Assembly: GCF_000335475.2 (NCBI RefSeq)
Contig: NZ_ANAH02000011.1
Span: forward strand, 1 to 64,000
DNA from: Cystobacter fuscus DSM 2262
GTDB taxonomy: Bacteria > Myxococcota > Myxococcia > Myxococcales > Myxococcaceae
DNA: 64,000 nucleotides
Direction of reading: 5' to 3'
Made by a program: the position numbers and the translations under genes. The notes under the pieces are model-generated. The model did no database searches and was not told the origin of the DNA. It saw only the letters and a list, made by a program, of their open reading frames with translations. Positions 9,169-17,113 of this stretch are shown in pieces. Positions within the stretch are counted from its first letter, which is position 1, and each line of letters opens with the position of its first letter.

Positions 9169-10368
9169 ATGCCGACTGACTACCTGTTCACCTCCGAATC
9201 CGTCACCGAAGGGCACCCGGACAAGATCGCCGATCAGATCTCCGACGGGGTGTTGGACGCCATCCTCTCCAAGGATCCCCAGGGCCGCGTGGCCGTGGAG
9301 ACCCTGGTGAAGACGGGTCTGGCCATCGTCGCTGGTGAGGTGACCACCAACTGTTACGTCGACATCCCGAAGATCGTGCGCAGCACCATCTGCCGCATCG
9401 GTTACACGGACAGCTCCATGGGCTATGACGGCAACACCTGCGGCGTCATGGTGGCCATCGAGGGCCAGAGCCAGGACATCGCGCGCGGCGTGGACAACAA
9501 GAAGGAGCAGGGCGCGGGCGACCAGGGCATGATGTTCGGCTTCGCCTGTGACGAGACGCCGGAGTTCATGCCGGCCCCCATCCACTACGCCCACGCGCTC
9601 ACCAAGCGCCTGGCGGACGTGCGCCGCAAGACGCACGACTGGCTGCGTCCGGACGGCAAGAGCCAGGTCACCGTCGAGTACCGCGGTGGCCGTCCCGTCC
9701 GCATCGACGCGGTGGTGGTGTCCACGCAGCACTCGGATGACATCTCCAACAAGAAGATCCACGAGGCCATCCGCGAGGACGTCATCGCCAAGGCCCTGCC
9801 CAAGAAGCTCATCGACGCCAAGACGAAGATCTACATCAACCCCACCGGGCGCTTCGTCATCGGCGGCCCCATGGGCGACTCGGGCGTGACGGGCCGGAAG
9901 ATCATCGTGGACACCTACGGCGGCATGGGCCGTCACGGTGGTGGCGCCTTCTCGGGCAAGGATCCGTCCAAGGTGGACCGCTCGGCCGCGTACATGGGCC
10001 GCTACATCGCCAAGAACGTGGTGGCCGCGGGCCTCGCGCGCCGCTGCGAGGTGCAGGTCTCCTACGCCATCGGCGTGGCCGACCCCGTGAGCGTGCTGGT
10101 GGAGACCTTCGGCACGTCCACCGTGCCCGAGGAGAAGATCGTCGCCGCCATCAAGCAGACGTTCGGCCTCAAGCCGCGTGAGATCACCGAGCACCTGGAT
10201 CTGCTGCGCCCCATCTACCAGAAGACCGCCGCGTACGGTCACTTCGGCCGCGCGGAGAAGGAGTTCACCTGGGAGCGCATCGACAAGAAGGACGCCCTGC
10301 GCGATTTCGTGGGCGTCTCGGCGCCGGCGCCGGTGGCCGCGAGCACCCGCCTCAAGGCGGCCGTCTGA
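9169..10368 (+). CDS. metK: S-adenosylmethionine synthetase
   Basis: A 399-residue cytoplasmic enzyme making S-adenosylmethionine from ATP and methionine. Signature motifs are [17 protein letters not shown] at the N-terminus (ATP-binding His), [16 protein letters not shown] in the central domain and [19 protein letters not shown] (P-loop-like) in the C-terminal half. Length is normal. It is monocistronic, with its own promoter candidate and an intrinsic terminator. The C-terminal tail after DFVGVSAP is Ala-rich and variable. Confidence 0.97.
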   Translation: MPTDYLFTSESVTEGHPDKIADQISDGVLDAILSKDPQGRVAVETLVKTGLAIVAGEVTTNCYVDIPKIVRSTICRIGYTDSSMGYDGNTCGVMVAIEGQSQDIARGVDNKKEQGAGDQGMMFGFACDETPEFMPAPIHYAHALTKRLADVRRKTHDWLRPDGKSQVTVEYRGGRPVRIDAVVVSTQHSDDISNKKIHEAIREDVIAKALPKKLIDAKTKIYINPTGRFVIGGPMGDSGVTGRKIIVDTYGGMGRHGGGAFSGKDPSKVDRSAAYMGRYIAKNVVAAGLARRCEVQVSYAIGVADPVSVLVETFGTSTVPEEKIVAAIKQTFGLKPREITEHLDLLRPIYQKTAAYGHFGRAEKEFTWERIDKKDALRDFVGVSAPAPVAASTRLKAAV

Positions 10369-10399
10369 CGTCGCGCGCCTGAGCGCATCCGGAGCATGA

Positions 10400-10435
10400 A
10401 CGCGCGTGGGCCCCCTGGGTCCACGCGCGTTTTTC
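10400..10435 (+). terminator. Intrinsic terminator of metK
   Basis: ACGCGCGTGG pairs with CCACGCGCGT across a 10-11 base loop and is followed by TTTT. It lies 32 bases after the metK stop and before the convergent end of the motor-like operon (10460). Confidence 0.85.
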
Positions 10436-10459
10436 ATTGGTCATCGTGGGGACGGGCCG

Positions 10460-11065
10460 TCACCCGCCGAGCGCGAAGTCGACGAAGATCTCCACGTCCG
10501 AGCCCAGCCCCACGTCCGAGAACTCCCACTGGAGCAGTCGCTGGCGAAGGCACTCGGCCAGCTCCCGGGGCAGGCGCTGTCCGGACGCGAAGGCGACCGA
10601 CTTCGTGGCTCCCCCGCGCGCCACGCGGATCCTCGCTCCCAGCGTCGTGGGCGCTCCGGGGGGCAGGGGGCAGGCGCGCAGATCCGGGGCTCGCGCCTCC
10701 ATGGCGCGGCGCAACAGGGCCCGCTGCGAGGACATGGGCGCCGCGGGGGGCGGAGGGGCGGGCTTGGGCACCGGCTTCTTCTTCACCACCGGCTTCGTGA
10801 CGACGGGGGGCGGCGGCGGCGCCTCGGGCACGGCCACCGGTGGGGGCACGGGCTCGGGAGTGGAGGGCCACAGCCAGAAGAGCATGAACAGCAGGAGCAG
10901 CGCCGCGAGGCCCCACCGCCAGCGCCGCGCGGGCCGGGGCGCGGCGGGCGGGCGCCTCCTGGTCCCACGTGCGGCCACCGCTCGGGGCGCTCCACGCGGA
11001 CGCCAGGCGGTGCGGACTCCCCCCGCCACCGGCCCGGCCCTTCGCGGTGCGCCCCGTGCTCTCAT
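10460..11065 (-). CDS. TonB/AgmX-like single-pass envelope protein
   Basis: A 201-residue protein with a basic N-terminus, one TM helix at about residues 51-66 (WGLAALLLLFMLFWLW), a Pro/Lys-rich periplasm-spanning linker (about 68-108, PPPPPVVTKPVVKKKPVPKP) and a compact C-terminal domain containing LRACPLPPGA and LAECLRQRLLQWEFSD. This resembles TonB C-terminal and AgmX/GltJ-type domains, which transmit energy from inner-membrane motors to outer-membrane partners. ATG 11065 overlaps the upstream stop by 4 bases. Last gene of the ten-gene operon. The TonB relationship is inferred from architecture; sequence similarity is weak. Confidence 0.65.
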   Translation of the reverse strand: MRARGAPRRAGPVAGGVRTAWRPRGAPRAVAARGTRRRPPAAPRPARRWRWGLAALLLLFMLFWLWPSTPEPVPPPVAVPEAPPPPPVVTKPVVKKKPVPKPAPPPPAAPMSSQRALLRRAMEARAPDLRACPLPPGAPTTLGARIRVARGGATKSVAFASGQRLPRELAECLRQRLLQWEFSDVGLGSDVEIFVDFALGG

Positions 11066-12123
11066 CTCTGGTCGGCGGGCAGGCTCAGCAGTTGGGCCCA
11101 GTTCCTCGCGAAGCCGCGCGAGAAGCCCGTCCAGTCTTGCGCCACGGCCTGGCACAGGTCGATCCGCGTCCCCAGTCCGGGCTGGAAGCCATTCAACCCG
11201 GTGCTGAAGGGCTCGTAGAAGGGGTGCTCCGAGGGGCTGATGGCATCGAGCGCGGTCCGGGGGAAGGTGCTCATGCTCGCGCAGCGCTCACGCAACTGCG
11301 CGTAGCTCTCGTTCTCCGACGTGGAGACGAAGAGGAAGCGCGTCTGGGAGCGGGGGATGCGCCAGGCGGAGGCCGTGGGACTGCCAATGTTGAGCCAGGG
11401 CATGTGCTCGACGCCGAACCGCTCCGCCGGGGTCTTGTCGGCCGGGTCACAACCGGGGCCGTAGTCTTGCGGATGGCTCCCATGGTCGATCATCACCACG
11501 AGCAGGGCGCCGAGCGGGTCCGCGAAGGGACGGTCGCCAGATGATTGCACCGTGGCCTCGCTGAGCCGGACCGTGAGCGACAGCAGGTGCTGGCTGCTGC
11601 AGCCGGTGGGCGTCGTGGTGCTGTAGGTGGCCGCGTTCTCCAGCAGGGACTGCACGCTCGCGGCGGACGGGGTCGCGCTCTCGTTGCCCGACAACAGCCT
11701 CGGCTCGTAGAGCGAGCCCACGGCCGTCCTCCGGATGTCGAAGCCCTGGGAGATGAGCTGCCGGGTCATCGTCTCGATGAGCGAGCCATACGAGGCGGCC
11801 AGATTCGCCGTGCTCCGGTCGATGCGCACCAGCCACAGCACGCCCGTCCCACGGTCTCCGTTCGTGCCGCTGCCCGGGAAGGTTGCCCGTGGCCCGGAGC
11901 CCGCGTCCCAGGCTCCTCCGTCCCAGCCGCCACCTCCTCCTCCCCCGCCTCCTCCACCCCCACCAAGGCCGCCGTCCCAGTCGATGCCGATGCCACCGTC
12001 CGAGGTCGGATGTTTGCCCCCATCGGGCCACTCATCCCCTCCGTCCAAGCGGATCAGATCCGGCGGCTCGATGATGCAGCCGCTGCCCAGGGTGGCGACA
12101 AGAATCAGCCCCAACGCGCGCAT
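11062..12123 (-). CDS. Lipoprotein with poly-Gly linker, function unknown
   Basis: 353 residues with a lipoprotein signal (ILVATLGSGC, Cys16). An Asp/Gly-rich low-complexity tether follows, including an uninterrupted run of about 13 Gly near residues 55-67, then a globular domain containing VLWLVRIDRST, LLVVMIDHGSHPQDYG and FLFVSTSENESY. The VMIDHG element resembles beta-strand/acidic motifs of alpha/beta folds, but I do not recognise the family. It lies 11 bases after the FliF/FliG-like gene and overlaps the TonB-like gene by 4 bases, so it probably belongs to the same machine, anchored in the outer or inner membrane by its lipid. Confidence 0.75.
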   Translation of the reverse strand: MRALGLILVATLGSGCIIEPPDLIRLDGGDEWPDGGKHPTSDGGIGIDWDGGLGGGGGGGGGGGGGWDGGAWDAGSGPRATFPGSGTNGDRGTGVLWLVRIDRSTANLAASYGSLIETMTRQLISQGFDIRRTAVGSLYEPRLLSGNESATPSAASVQSLLENAATYSTTTPTGCSSQHLLSLTVRLSEATVQSSGDRPFADPLGALLVVMIDHGSHPQDYGPGCDPADKTPAERFGVEHMPWLNIGSPTASAWRIPRSQTRFLFVSTSENESYAQLRERCASMSTFPRTALDAISPSEHPFYEPFSTGLNGFQPGLGTRIDLCQAVAQDWTGFSRGFARNWAQLLSLPADQR

Positions 12124-12134
12124 GAACTACCCCC

Positions 12135-13847
12135 TCAATTGGCGCGCCCGGCGCGCGCACCATTCTGCGATGTACTCAATCCCCTGCGAACCATCTCATC
12201 CTTCACGCAGGCAAGCAGCTCTCTTCTGGCACCAGTGAACTCCTCCGGACGTCCCGTGCCACGCATTCCCAGCTCCTCGCGCAATTCGCGCTGGAGCGAG
12301 GCGGGGCAGGCATTCAGCAGTTGTTCACGCAACGACCCCTCGGCCCCACTCAGGTAGGTGACGACCTGGGCGGCGGGCAGGCGCAGCAGGGCCGCGCCGA
12401 GCACCTCCACCGGTGCGTTCACCAGGGTGGACTCGGTGACCAGGGACGAGGCCAGCTTCTCCGAGCCCTCCTGCCGCAGCCGCTCGACGAGCCGGTCCTG
12501 GTCGGCCATGGACAGCGTGTCGAGCACCTCGCCCAGGACGCGCTCGAGCTGGGCGAGGCCTCCCGTGCTCTCGGCGAGCTGGGCGCGCAGCTCGTCCGCC
12601 ACCGCCAGGGCGTAGCGCGTGCTCAGCTCGGGCTGGCGGGCGAGGCCCAGCGCGAGCTCCCGTCGCTGGGCGGAGTTGAGGGACTGCAGGGCCGCCGAGC
12701 GCAGCGCGGAGGGCGCGAAGCGCAGCGCCACCTCCCGGGCTCCCGGCGCCAGGCCCAGGCACGCGCTGGCGAAGCGCTCGGGCCGCACCCCCTCCAGGAA
12801 GGCGAAGGCCAGCTCCACCGAGCCGTCCGCCTGGGTCAGCCGCGAGGCGATGGTTCGCCCCTCCAGGTCGTACAGCGCGGAGGCTCGCGCTCCCTCGTCC
12901 CCGGAGGGCACGCGTCCCAGCTCGGCGGCGAGCCCCACCAGCGACGCGGACAGGGCGGGGTCTCCTCTCAGGTCCTCCAGGAGGAACTCCCCCATCTCCC
13001 GGGTCCACAGCGCCACCTGCCGCAACTCGCCCCGCGCGAGCGCCTCGCGCACCACGGCGTTGCGCACCGAGCGCTCCTCGCGCAGCGTCCGCTCCAGGCG
13101 CCCGGCCCGGTTGGACGGGTACTCGGTGGGGGCGGGAGGCGCCGCGGGCGCGGGCTCGAGGGGAGGCAGGGGCAGCTCCGGCCCATACTCCAGGCCTGGG
13201 GGCGGTGACGCGCGGCGGGTGGCCACCACGAGCAGCACGCCCAGCACCAGCACCGTCAGCGCGAGCAGCGCCGCTACCGCGAGGAGGGGGGCCGCCTCCA
13301 GCAGCCGCTCCTCGGCGCGCTGGCTCAGGGGCACCTCCGGCTTGGGCTCCGGCTCGCTGTCGGGCGTGGGGGGGGGCGTGGCCGAGGGCGGGGGCGGCTT
13401 GGCCTCGCGCGGGGGCGCCTCCAGGTGGGGGGCGTTGCGCGGCGGGAAGGCCACGGACTCCATCTCGACCGTGGGCTGGGCGCTCACCGCCTTGAGCCGC
13501 TGGGCCACCAGGTCCTTGAGCCGGGTGCGGAAGGTGCCCGGGAGCTGGCTGTCCGTCAGCACGCGCGCGCTCACCGAGCGCAGGGTGGGCAGGTTCGTGC
13601 TCGTCGACAGGCTCTCGAAGCCCGGAGCCGCGCCGCCCACGGACTCCTCCTCGACGCGGGCCTCCACCGACACGAGCACGCATTGCTCGGGGCAGAGGGT
13701 GCGCAACAAATCGGTGATCTCCGCGCGCGCCCGCTCCTCGGACTCCGCGCGCAAGCGGGCCTGGGGCGTGGAGGGCGCGGCCGGGGCGATGCCCGTCCAG
13801 GCCAGGACGGCGAGCAGCGTCAGAAGGTGTCGTGACAGGCGAGTCAT
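12135..13847 (-). CDS. FliF/FliG-like chimeric membrane rotor protein
   Basis: 570 residues. The N-terminal hydrophobic segment (about 7-24) is a signal or anchor. Residues 89-136 (SVSARVLTDSQLPG ... VEMESVAFPP) read like the last periplasmic domain of the flagellar MS-ring protein FliF. A Pro-rich stretch and a TM helix (about 185-210) follow. The cytoplasmic region then has a FliF-tail/FliG-N-like helix set (RSVRNAVVREALARGELRQV) and a FliG C-terminal-like domain at about 475-556 (LQRELREELGM followed by GARRELLACVKDEM). MotB and MotA genes lie directly upstream. FliF-FliG fusions can make working rotors, but this one has a much shorter periplasmic region. The assignment rests on motif reading. 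Confidence 0.65.
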   Translation of the reverse strand: MTRLSRHLLTLLAVLAWTGIAPAAPSTPQARLRAESEERARAEITDLLRTLCPEQCVLVSVEARVEEESVGGAAPGFESLSTSTNLPTLRSVSARVLTDSQLPGTFRTRLKDLVAQRLKAVSAQPTVEMESVAFPPRNAPHLEAPPREAKPPPPSATPPPTPDSEPEPKPEVPLSQRAEERLLEAAPLLAVAALLALTVLVLGVLLVVATRRASPPPGLEYGPELPLPPLEPAPAAPPAPTEYPSNRAGRLERTLREERSVRNAVVREALARGELRQVALWTREMGEFLLEDLRGDPALSASLVGLAAELGRVPSGDEGARASALYDLEGRTIASRLTQADGSVELAFAFLEGVRPERFASACLGLAPGAREVALRFAPSALRSAALQSLNSAQRRELALGLARQPELSTRYALAVADELRAQLAESTGGLAQLERVLGEVLDTLSMADQDRLVERLRQEGSEKLASSLVTESTLVNAPVEVLGAALLRLPAAQVVTYLSGAEGSLREQLLNACPASLQRELREELGMRGTGRPEEFTGARRELLACVKDEMVRRGLSTSQNGARAGRAN

Positions 13848-13850
13848 TGG

Positions 13851-14477
13851 CTATTCCACCCGGATGACGACCCGGCGGTTGGCGGCGCGTTGTTCCTCGG
13901 GCGAGCCCGGGACGTCGACGCGGCGGGTATCGGCGAAGCCCCGCACCGACATCCGCTCACGGCCCACACCGCTCTGCTCGAGGGCAGTGCGCACGTTGAT
14001 GGCGCGCTGCGAGGACAGCTCCCAGTTGGAGGCGAAGCGGGCGGTGCGGATGGGCACGTCATCGGTGTACCCCTCGATGACGAGCCCGCGGGAGGGCAGC
14101 GTCTGCAGCATCCGGGCGACCGAGGCGATCGCCGCGCTGCCCTCGGCGCGGATGTCCGCAGAGCCCGAGTCGAACAGGAGCGCGTCCTTGAACTCGATGG
14201 CCAGCCCGTCCGCCTCCTGGCGGGTGAGCACCTTCTGCTGCAACCCCTCCTCGGTGATGAAGGTGTCCACCTTGTCCTTGAGCTCCTCCAGGGGGGTCGC
14301 CTCGCCCGAGAGCGAGGCCGCCATGCGCTCGAACTGCGCCATCTTCGGCGGCGACACGGCGAGCAGCAGCACGAAGAAGCCGATGAGCAGCGTCAGCAGG
14401 TCCGCGTAGCTGATGAGCCACAACTCGTCGTCCTGGCTTCCGTGCAGCAGCGCTTGCAGCTCCGGATCCTCCTTCAC
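13851..14477 (-). CDS. MotB-like stator protein with OmpA domain
   Basis: 208 residues. The N-terminal TM segment contains WLISYADLLTLLIGFFVLLL, with the proton-accepting Asp26 conserved in MotB. A plug/linker follows, then an OmpA/MotB peptidoglycan-binding domain with EGYTDDVPI, NWELSSQRA and AANRRVVIRVE. The combination is typical of MotB, and NWELSSQRA is more MotB-like than TolR/ExbD-like. It overlaps MotA by 4 bases and precedes the FliF/FliG-like gene by 3 bases. The predicted role is the ion-conducting, wall-anchored half of a torque-generating stator. Confidence 0.88.
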   Translation of the reverse strand: MKEDPELQALLHGSQDDELWLISYADLLTLLIGFFVLLLAVSPPKMAQFERMAASLSGEATPLEELKDKVDTFITEEGLQQKVLTRQEADGLAIEFKDALLFDSGSADIRAEGSAAIASVARMLQTLPSRGLVIEGYTDDVPIRTARFASNWELSSQRAINVRTALEQSGVGRERMSVRGFADTRRVDVPGSPEEQRAANRRVVIRVE

Positions 14478-15274
14478 GGCTCACCCGCCGTTCCGGTGGC
14501 GATCTCGGCGGCCGGAGCGCCCGCGCCATGGGGCGAGGTGCCGGACAGCTCGAAGAGCTTGCGCACGTCCGCGAGCGGCTTGTCCTCGCGGATGAGCACG
14601 AGCGCGCGGGTGATGAGCCGTGCCTCCTCCACCGCCACCGTCATGTGCGAGTGGATGATGCGCGCGAGCGGCTGGTACACGGCGTTGGCGAGCAGCAGCC
14701 CGTACAGGGTGCACAGGAGCGCGAGCGCCATGGAGGGGCCGAGCTGCTCGAAGCGCGACAAGTCCTTGAGCAGCGAGATGAGCCCGAGCACCGTGCCCAC
14801 GAGGCCCGTGGCCGGCGCCACGCGCGACAGCGTGCCCAGGACGTCCTCGGCGCGCTTCATGCCGCTCACCATGCAGAAGAGCGACGTGCTGGCGGTGCTC
14901 TCGATGTCCGCGGCGGAGTACTGGCGGATGACCAGGGGCCCGAGCTGCCGCAGCACGTCGTGTTGCGCCTGGCTGGCGATCTCCAGCGCACGGGCCGGAC
15001 GGCGCTGGCGCACCTCGGCGGCGAACTGGGTGAGGGCCTCATAGAGCTGGGCGCGCGAGCGCGACGCGGAGAAGCGCAGCGCGCGCCCCACCGCCCGCGC
15101 CGCGCCCCCGAGCTCGCTGAACTTGTACGAGGCCACCGTCATGCACAGCGGCGCGAACCCCAGCAACACGAGCGAGGGCACGTGGATGATGCCCCCGAAG
15201 CCGCTCGCGTGGCCCTGGGTCAGGGTGTAGGCCAGGGTCAGGCCGAGCCCCAGCATTCCGATGATGAAGTGCAT
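14474..15274 (-). CDS. MotA-like stator protein
   Basis: 266 residues with four predicted TM helices: two at the N-terminus (residues 1-55), a cytoplasmic loop of about 100 residues, and two C-terminal ones. The helix-3 region PATGLVGTVLGLISLLKDL and the following GPSMALALLCTLYGLLLANA match the MotA signature closely. MotA pentamers surround a MotB dimer and rotate or push on FliG using ion flow. The C-terminal tail ends in an Ala/Gly-rich stretch. Translationally coupled to motB (4-base overlap). Confidence 0.88.
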   Translation of the reverse strand: MHFIIGMLGLGLTLAYTLTQGHASGFGGIIHVPSLVLLGFAPLCMTVASYKFSELGGAARAVGRALRFSASRSRAQLYEALTQFAAEVRQRRPARALEIASQAQHDVLRQLGPLVIRQYSAADIESTASTSLFCMVSGMKRAEDVLGTLSRVAPATGLVGTVLGLISLLKDLSRFEQLGPSMALALLCTLYGLLLANAVYQPLARIIHSHMTVAVEEARLITRALVLIREDKPLADVRKLFELSGTSPHGAGAPAAEIATGTAGEP

Positions 15275-15278
15275 GGTC

Positions 15279-15959
15279 CTATTCCTCTCCCGAGGTGGTG
15301 GCGCGCAGGGCCTCGGCCACGCCCGCGTCGTCCGGATTGATGGACAGGGCCTTCTCCCACGCCTGCCGGGCCAGCTTGGGCTGGTTCAGCTTGACGTAGA
15401 GCGAGCCCTTCATGGCCAGCAGCCGCGCGTCCTGGGGGTACTCCTTCTCCAGCGCCACGAGCTCGATGAGGGCCAGTTCGTATTTGCGCGAGGCGTACAT
15501 CTCCTTCACCCGCGCCACGCCCCCGAGGTAGCTGCGCGTGCGCGCCGCCCGGTTCGCGTCCACCACCGGCGTGTTGCCCGCCGACTTCGGCTCGCCCTTG
15601 GGCGCGGAGGCCGCCTTGTCCTGCTTCAGGCTCAGCACGGACTCGGCGAGCATCTCCTCGTCCGCGGAGGTGAGCATCTCCACGGGGCCGCCGCCGGCGA
15701 GCGGCAGGCGCACCTCGTAGCCGCCCGAGCCCTCGGGCAATTCCATCTCCCACACGCGGCCGTTCTCGGCCATGCGAAGGATGTACTTCTGCGGCGGCGG
15801 GAGGGGCGGGCCCTTGTCCCTGTCGGCTCCTGGCCGCCGGCTCGGGGCCGCCGAGCGCCGCATCTCATCCGGCACCACCAGCACCTTGGTTGTCGGCGTA
15901 GTCGTGCACGCGGGCAGCACCGCCACGAGCACCCATCCCCAGAACCTGGACCTCACCAT
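15279..15959 (-). CDS. Lipoprotein with C-terminal TPRs
   Basis: 226 residues from ATG 15959: a signal peptide and lipobox (WVLVAVLPAC), a central beta-rich segment (YILRMAENGRVWEMELPEG), a low-complexity linker, and two or more tetratricopeptide-like repeats at the C-terminus (YELALIELVALEKEYPQDAR and KLARQAWEKALSINPDDAG). TPR lipoproteins often scaffold envelope machines. It starts inside the last codons of the upstream gene (7-base overlap) and ends 4 bases before motA. The partners are inferred from the operon only. Confidence 0.78.
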   Translation of the reverse strand: MVRSRFWGWVLVAVLPACTTTPTTKVLVVPDEMRRSAAPSRRPGADRDKGPPLPPPQKYILRMAENGRVWEMELPEGSGGYEVRLPLAGGGPVEMLTSADEEMLAESVLSLKQDKAASAPKGEPKSAGNTPVVDANRAARTRSYLGGVARVKEMYASRKYELALIELVALEKEYPQDARLLAMKGSLYVKLNQPKLARQAWEKALSINPDDAGVAEALRATTSGEE

Positions 15960-17113
15960 GTGAAACCCATCCCTACCTGTGGGGTCAGCCCGCCCACGAT
16001 GTACGTACTGTCCTCGCTGCTCTCGAAGGGCACCAGGAACCCGAGGCTCGCCTGCAGGGTGATGCGGTGCGCCAGCACGCACTCCGCCTGGGCGTTGAAC
16101 ATGGGCGAGTTGCCCGTCGCCCCCGTGAGGAAGAAGCCCGCCGAGCCGCCCGCGAAGCAGTTGATGCTGTAGACGTTCTCCCGGTTGATGCGCGAGAGCA
16201 GCGTGGCCTCCAGCAGCGCTCCGCCAATGCGCGTAGGGTTGATGATGGCCGCCACCGTCCCGCCCGCGCGCCAGGTGCGCTCCTCGCCGAAGGCCTCGGT
16301 GAACCGGTAGGCGGTGAAGGGCGCCCAGATGGCTCCGTCCTCATGGCCCTGGGTGGGAATGATGATGGCGCCCAGGTGCACCGAGTGGTTGAAGCGCGGC
16401 TTCGCGTTGATGCGGTCCTCCAGGTCCTTGAGCCGCGCCTCCCGGTGCTGCACCTTGTCCGCGGAGCGGTAGAGCAGCGCCGTGTGCGGGTGCACCCGGT
16501 AGCCCTCGGCGAAGAAGACGGAGGCGTCCTCGCCGCGCACCATCTCCACGTCGAACGCGAAGGAGTTGGGCGCGGTGTACAGGGTGAGGCTCGCGTTGAG
16601 CACCACCTGGGCGTTGTACTTCTTCATCACCTGCTGGAGGTCCTCGCGGCGCGACAGGCCCCGGCGCACCACCCACGTGCCATTCTCCACCTCGGCGTGC
16701 GTGGCGTAGCACTCGTAGCAGCGCACCACCCGCACGTTCGCCGCGCGGTAGATGGCGGCGATGAGCCGCGCCTCGAAGACGCTCGCGAACTCGGGGTTCA
16801 TGTTCTCCGAGACGCGCACCCGCTCCAGGAGGATGGGGGAGATGCGGTTGGCGCCCAGGCGCGCCACGTCCGCGGCGAACTCGTCGACAATCTCATCCAG
16901 CACGTCGTTGGCGTCCACGCGCTCGCCCGGCCGCACGAGCCGTCCCTCGCGCGCCTCCAGCCGCGGGGGCGTCCGCGGCCGGGCGTAGATGCTGGCTTCG
17001 CCGGACATCTCGTTGTCGGGGGGTGACGTCGGTGGCGCCTCTGTGGGCGTCTGGGCCCCCGCGCCGAGCGCCCACAGGAACCCGGTGAGGAGGACGATGG
17101 CTTCACGGCGCAT
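15953..17113 (-). CDS. Periplasmic domain fused to outer-membrane barrel, FlgO/CsgG-like
   Basis: 386 residues with a Sec signal (AIVLLTGFLWALGAGAQ). The N-terminal half (about 60-190: DEIVDEFAADVARLGANRI, AANVRVVRCYECYATHAEV, KYNAQVVLNASLTLY) reads like the alpha/beta fold of CsgG/LpoB/FlgO proteins. The C-terminal half (about 240-386) is a run of amphipathic strands ending in GMGFTW with a terminal aromatic residue, as in outer-membrane barrels. FlgO stabilises the flagellar motor at the outer membrane in some bacteria, which would fit the neighbouring MotAB genes. The fold assignment is tentative. Confidence 0.6.
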   Translation of the reverse strand: MRREAIVLLTGFLWALGAGAQTPTEAPPTSPPDNEMSGEASIYARPRTPPRLEAREGRLVRPGERVDANDVLDEIVDEFAADVARLGANRISPILLERVRVSENMNPEFASVFEARLIAAIYRAANVRVVRCYECYATHAEVENGTWVVRRGLSRREDLQQVMKKYNAQVVLNASLTLYTAPNSFAFDVEMVRGEDASVFFAEGYRVHPHTALLYRSADKVQHREARLKDLEDRINAKPRFNHSVHLGAIIIPTQGHEDGAIWAPFTAYRFTEAFGEERTWRAGGTVAAIINPTRIGGALLEATLLSRINRENVYSINCFAGGSAGFFLTGATGNSPMFNAQAECVLAHRITLQASLGFLVPFESSEDSTYIVGGLTPQVGMGFTW

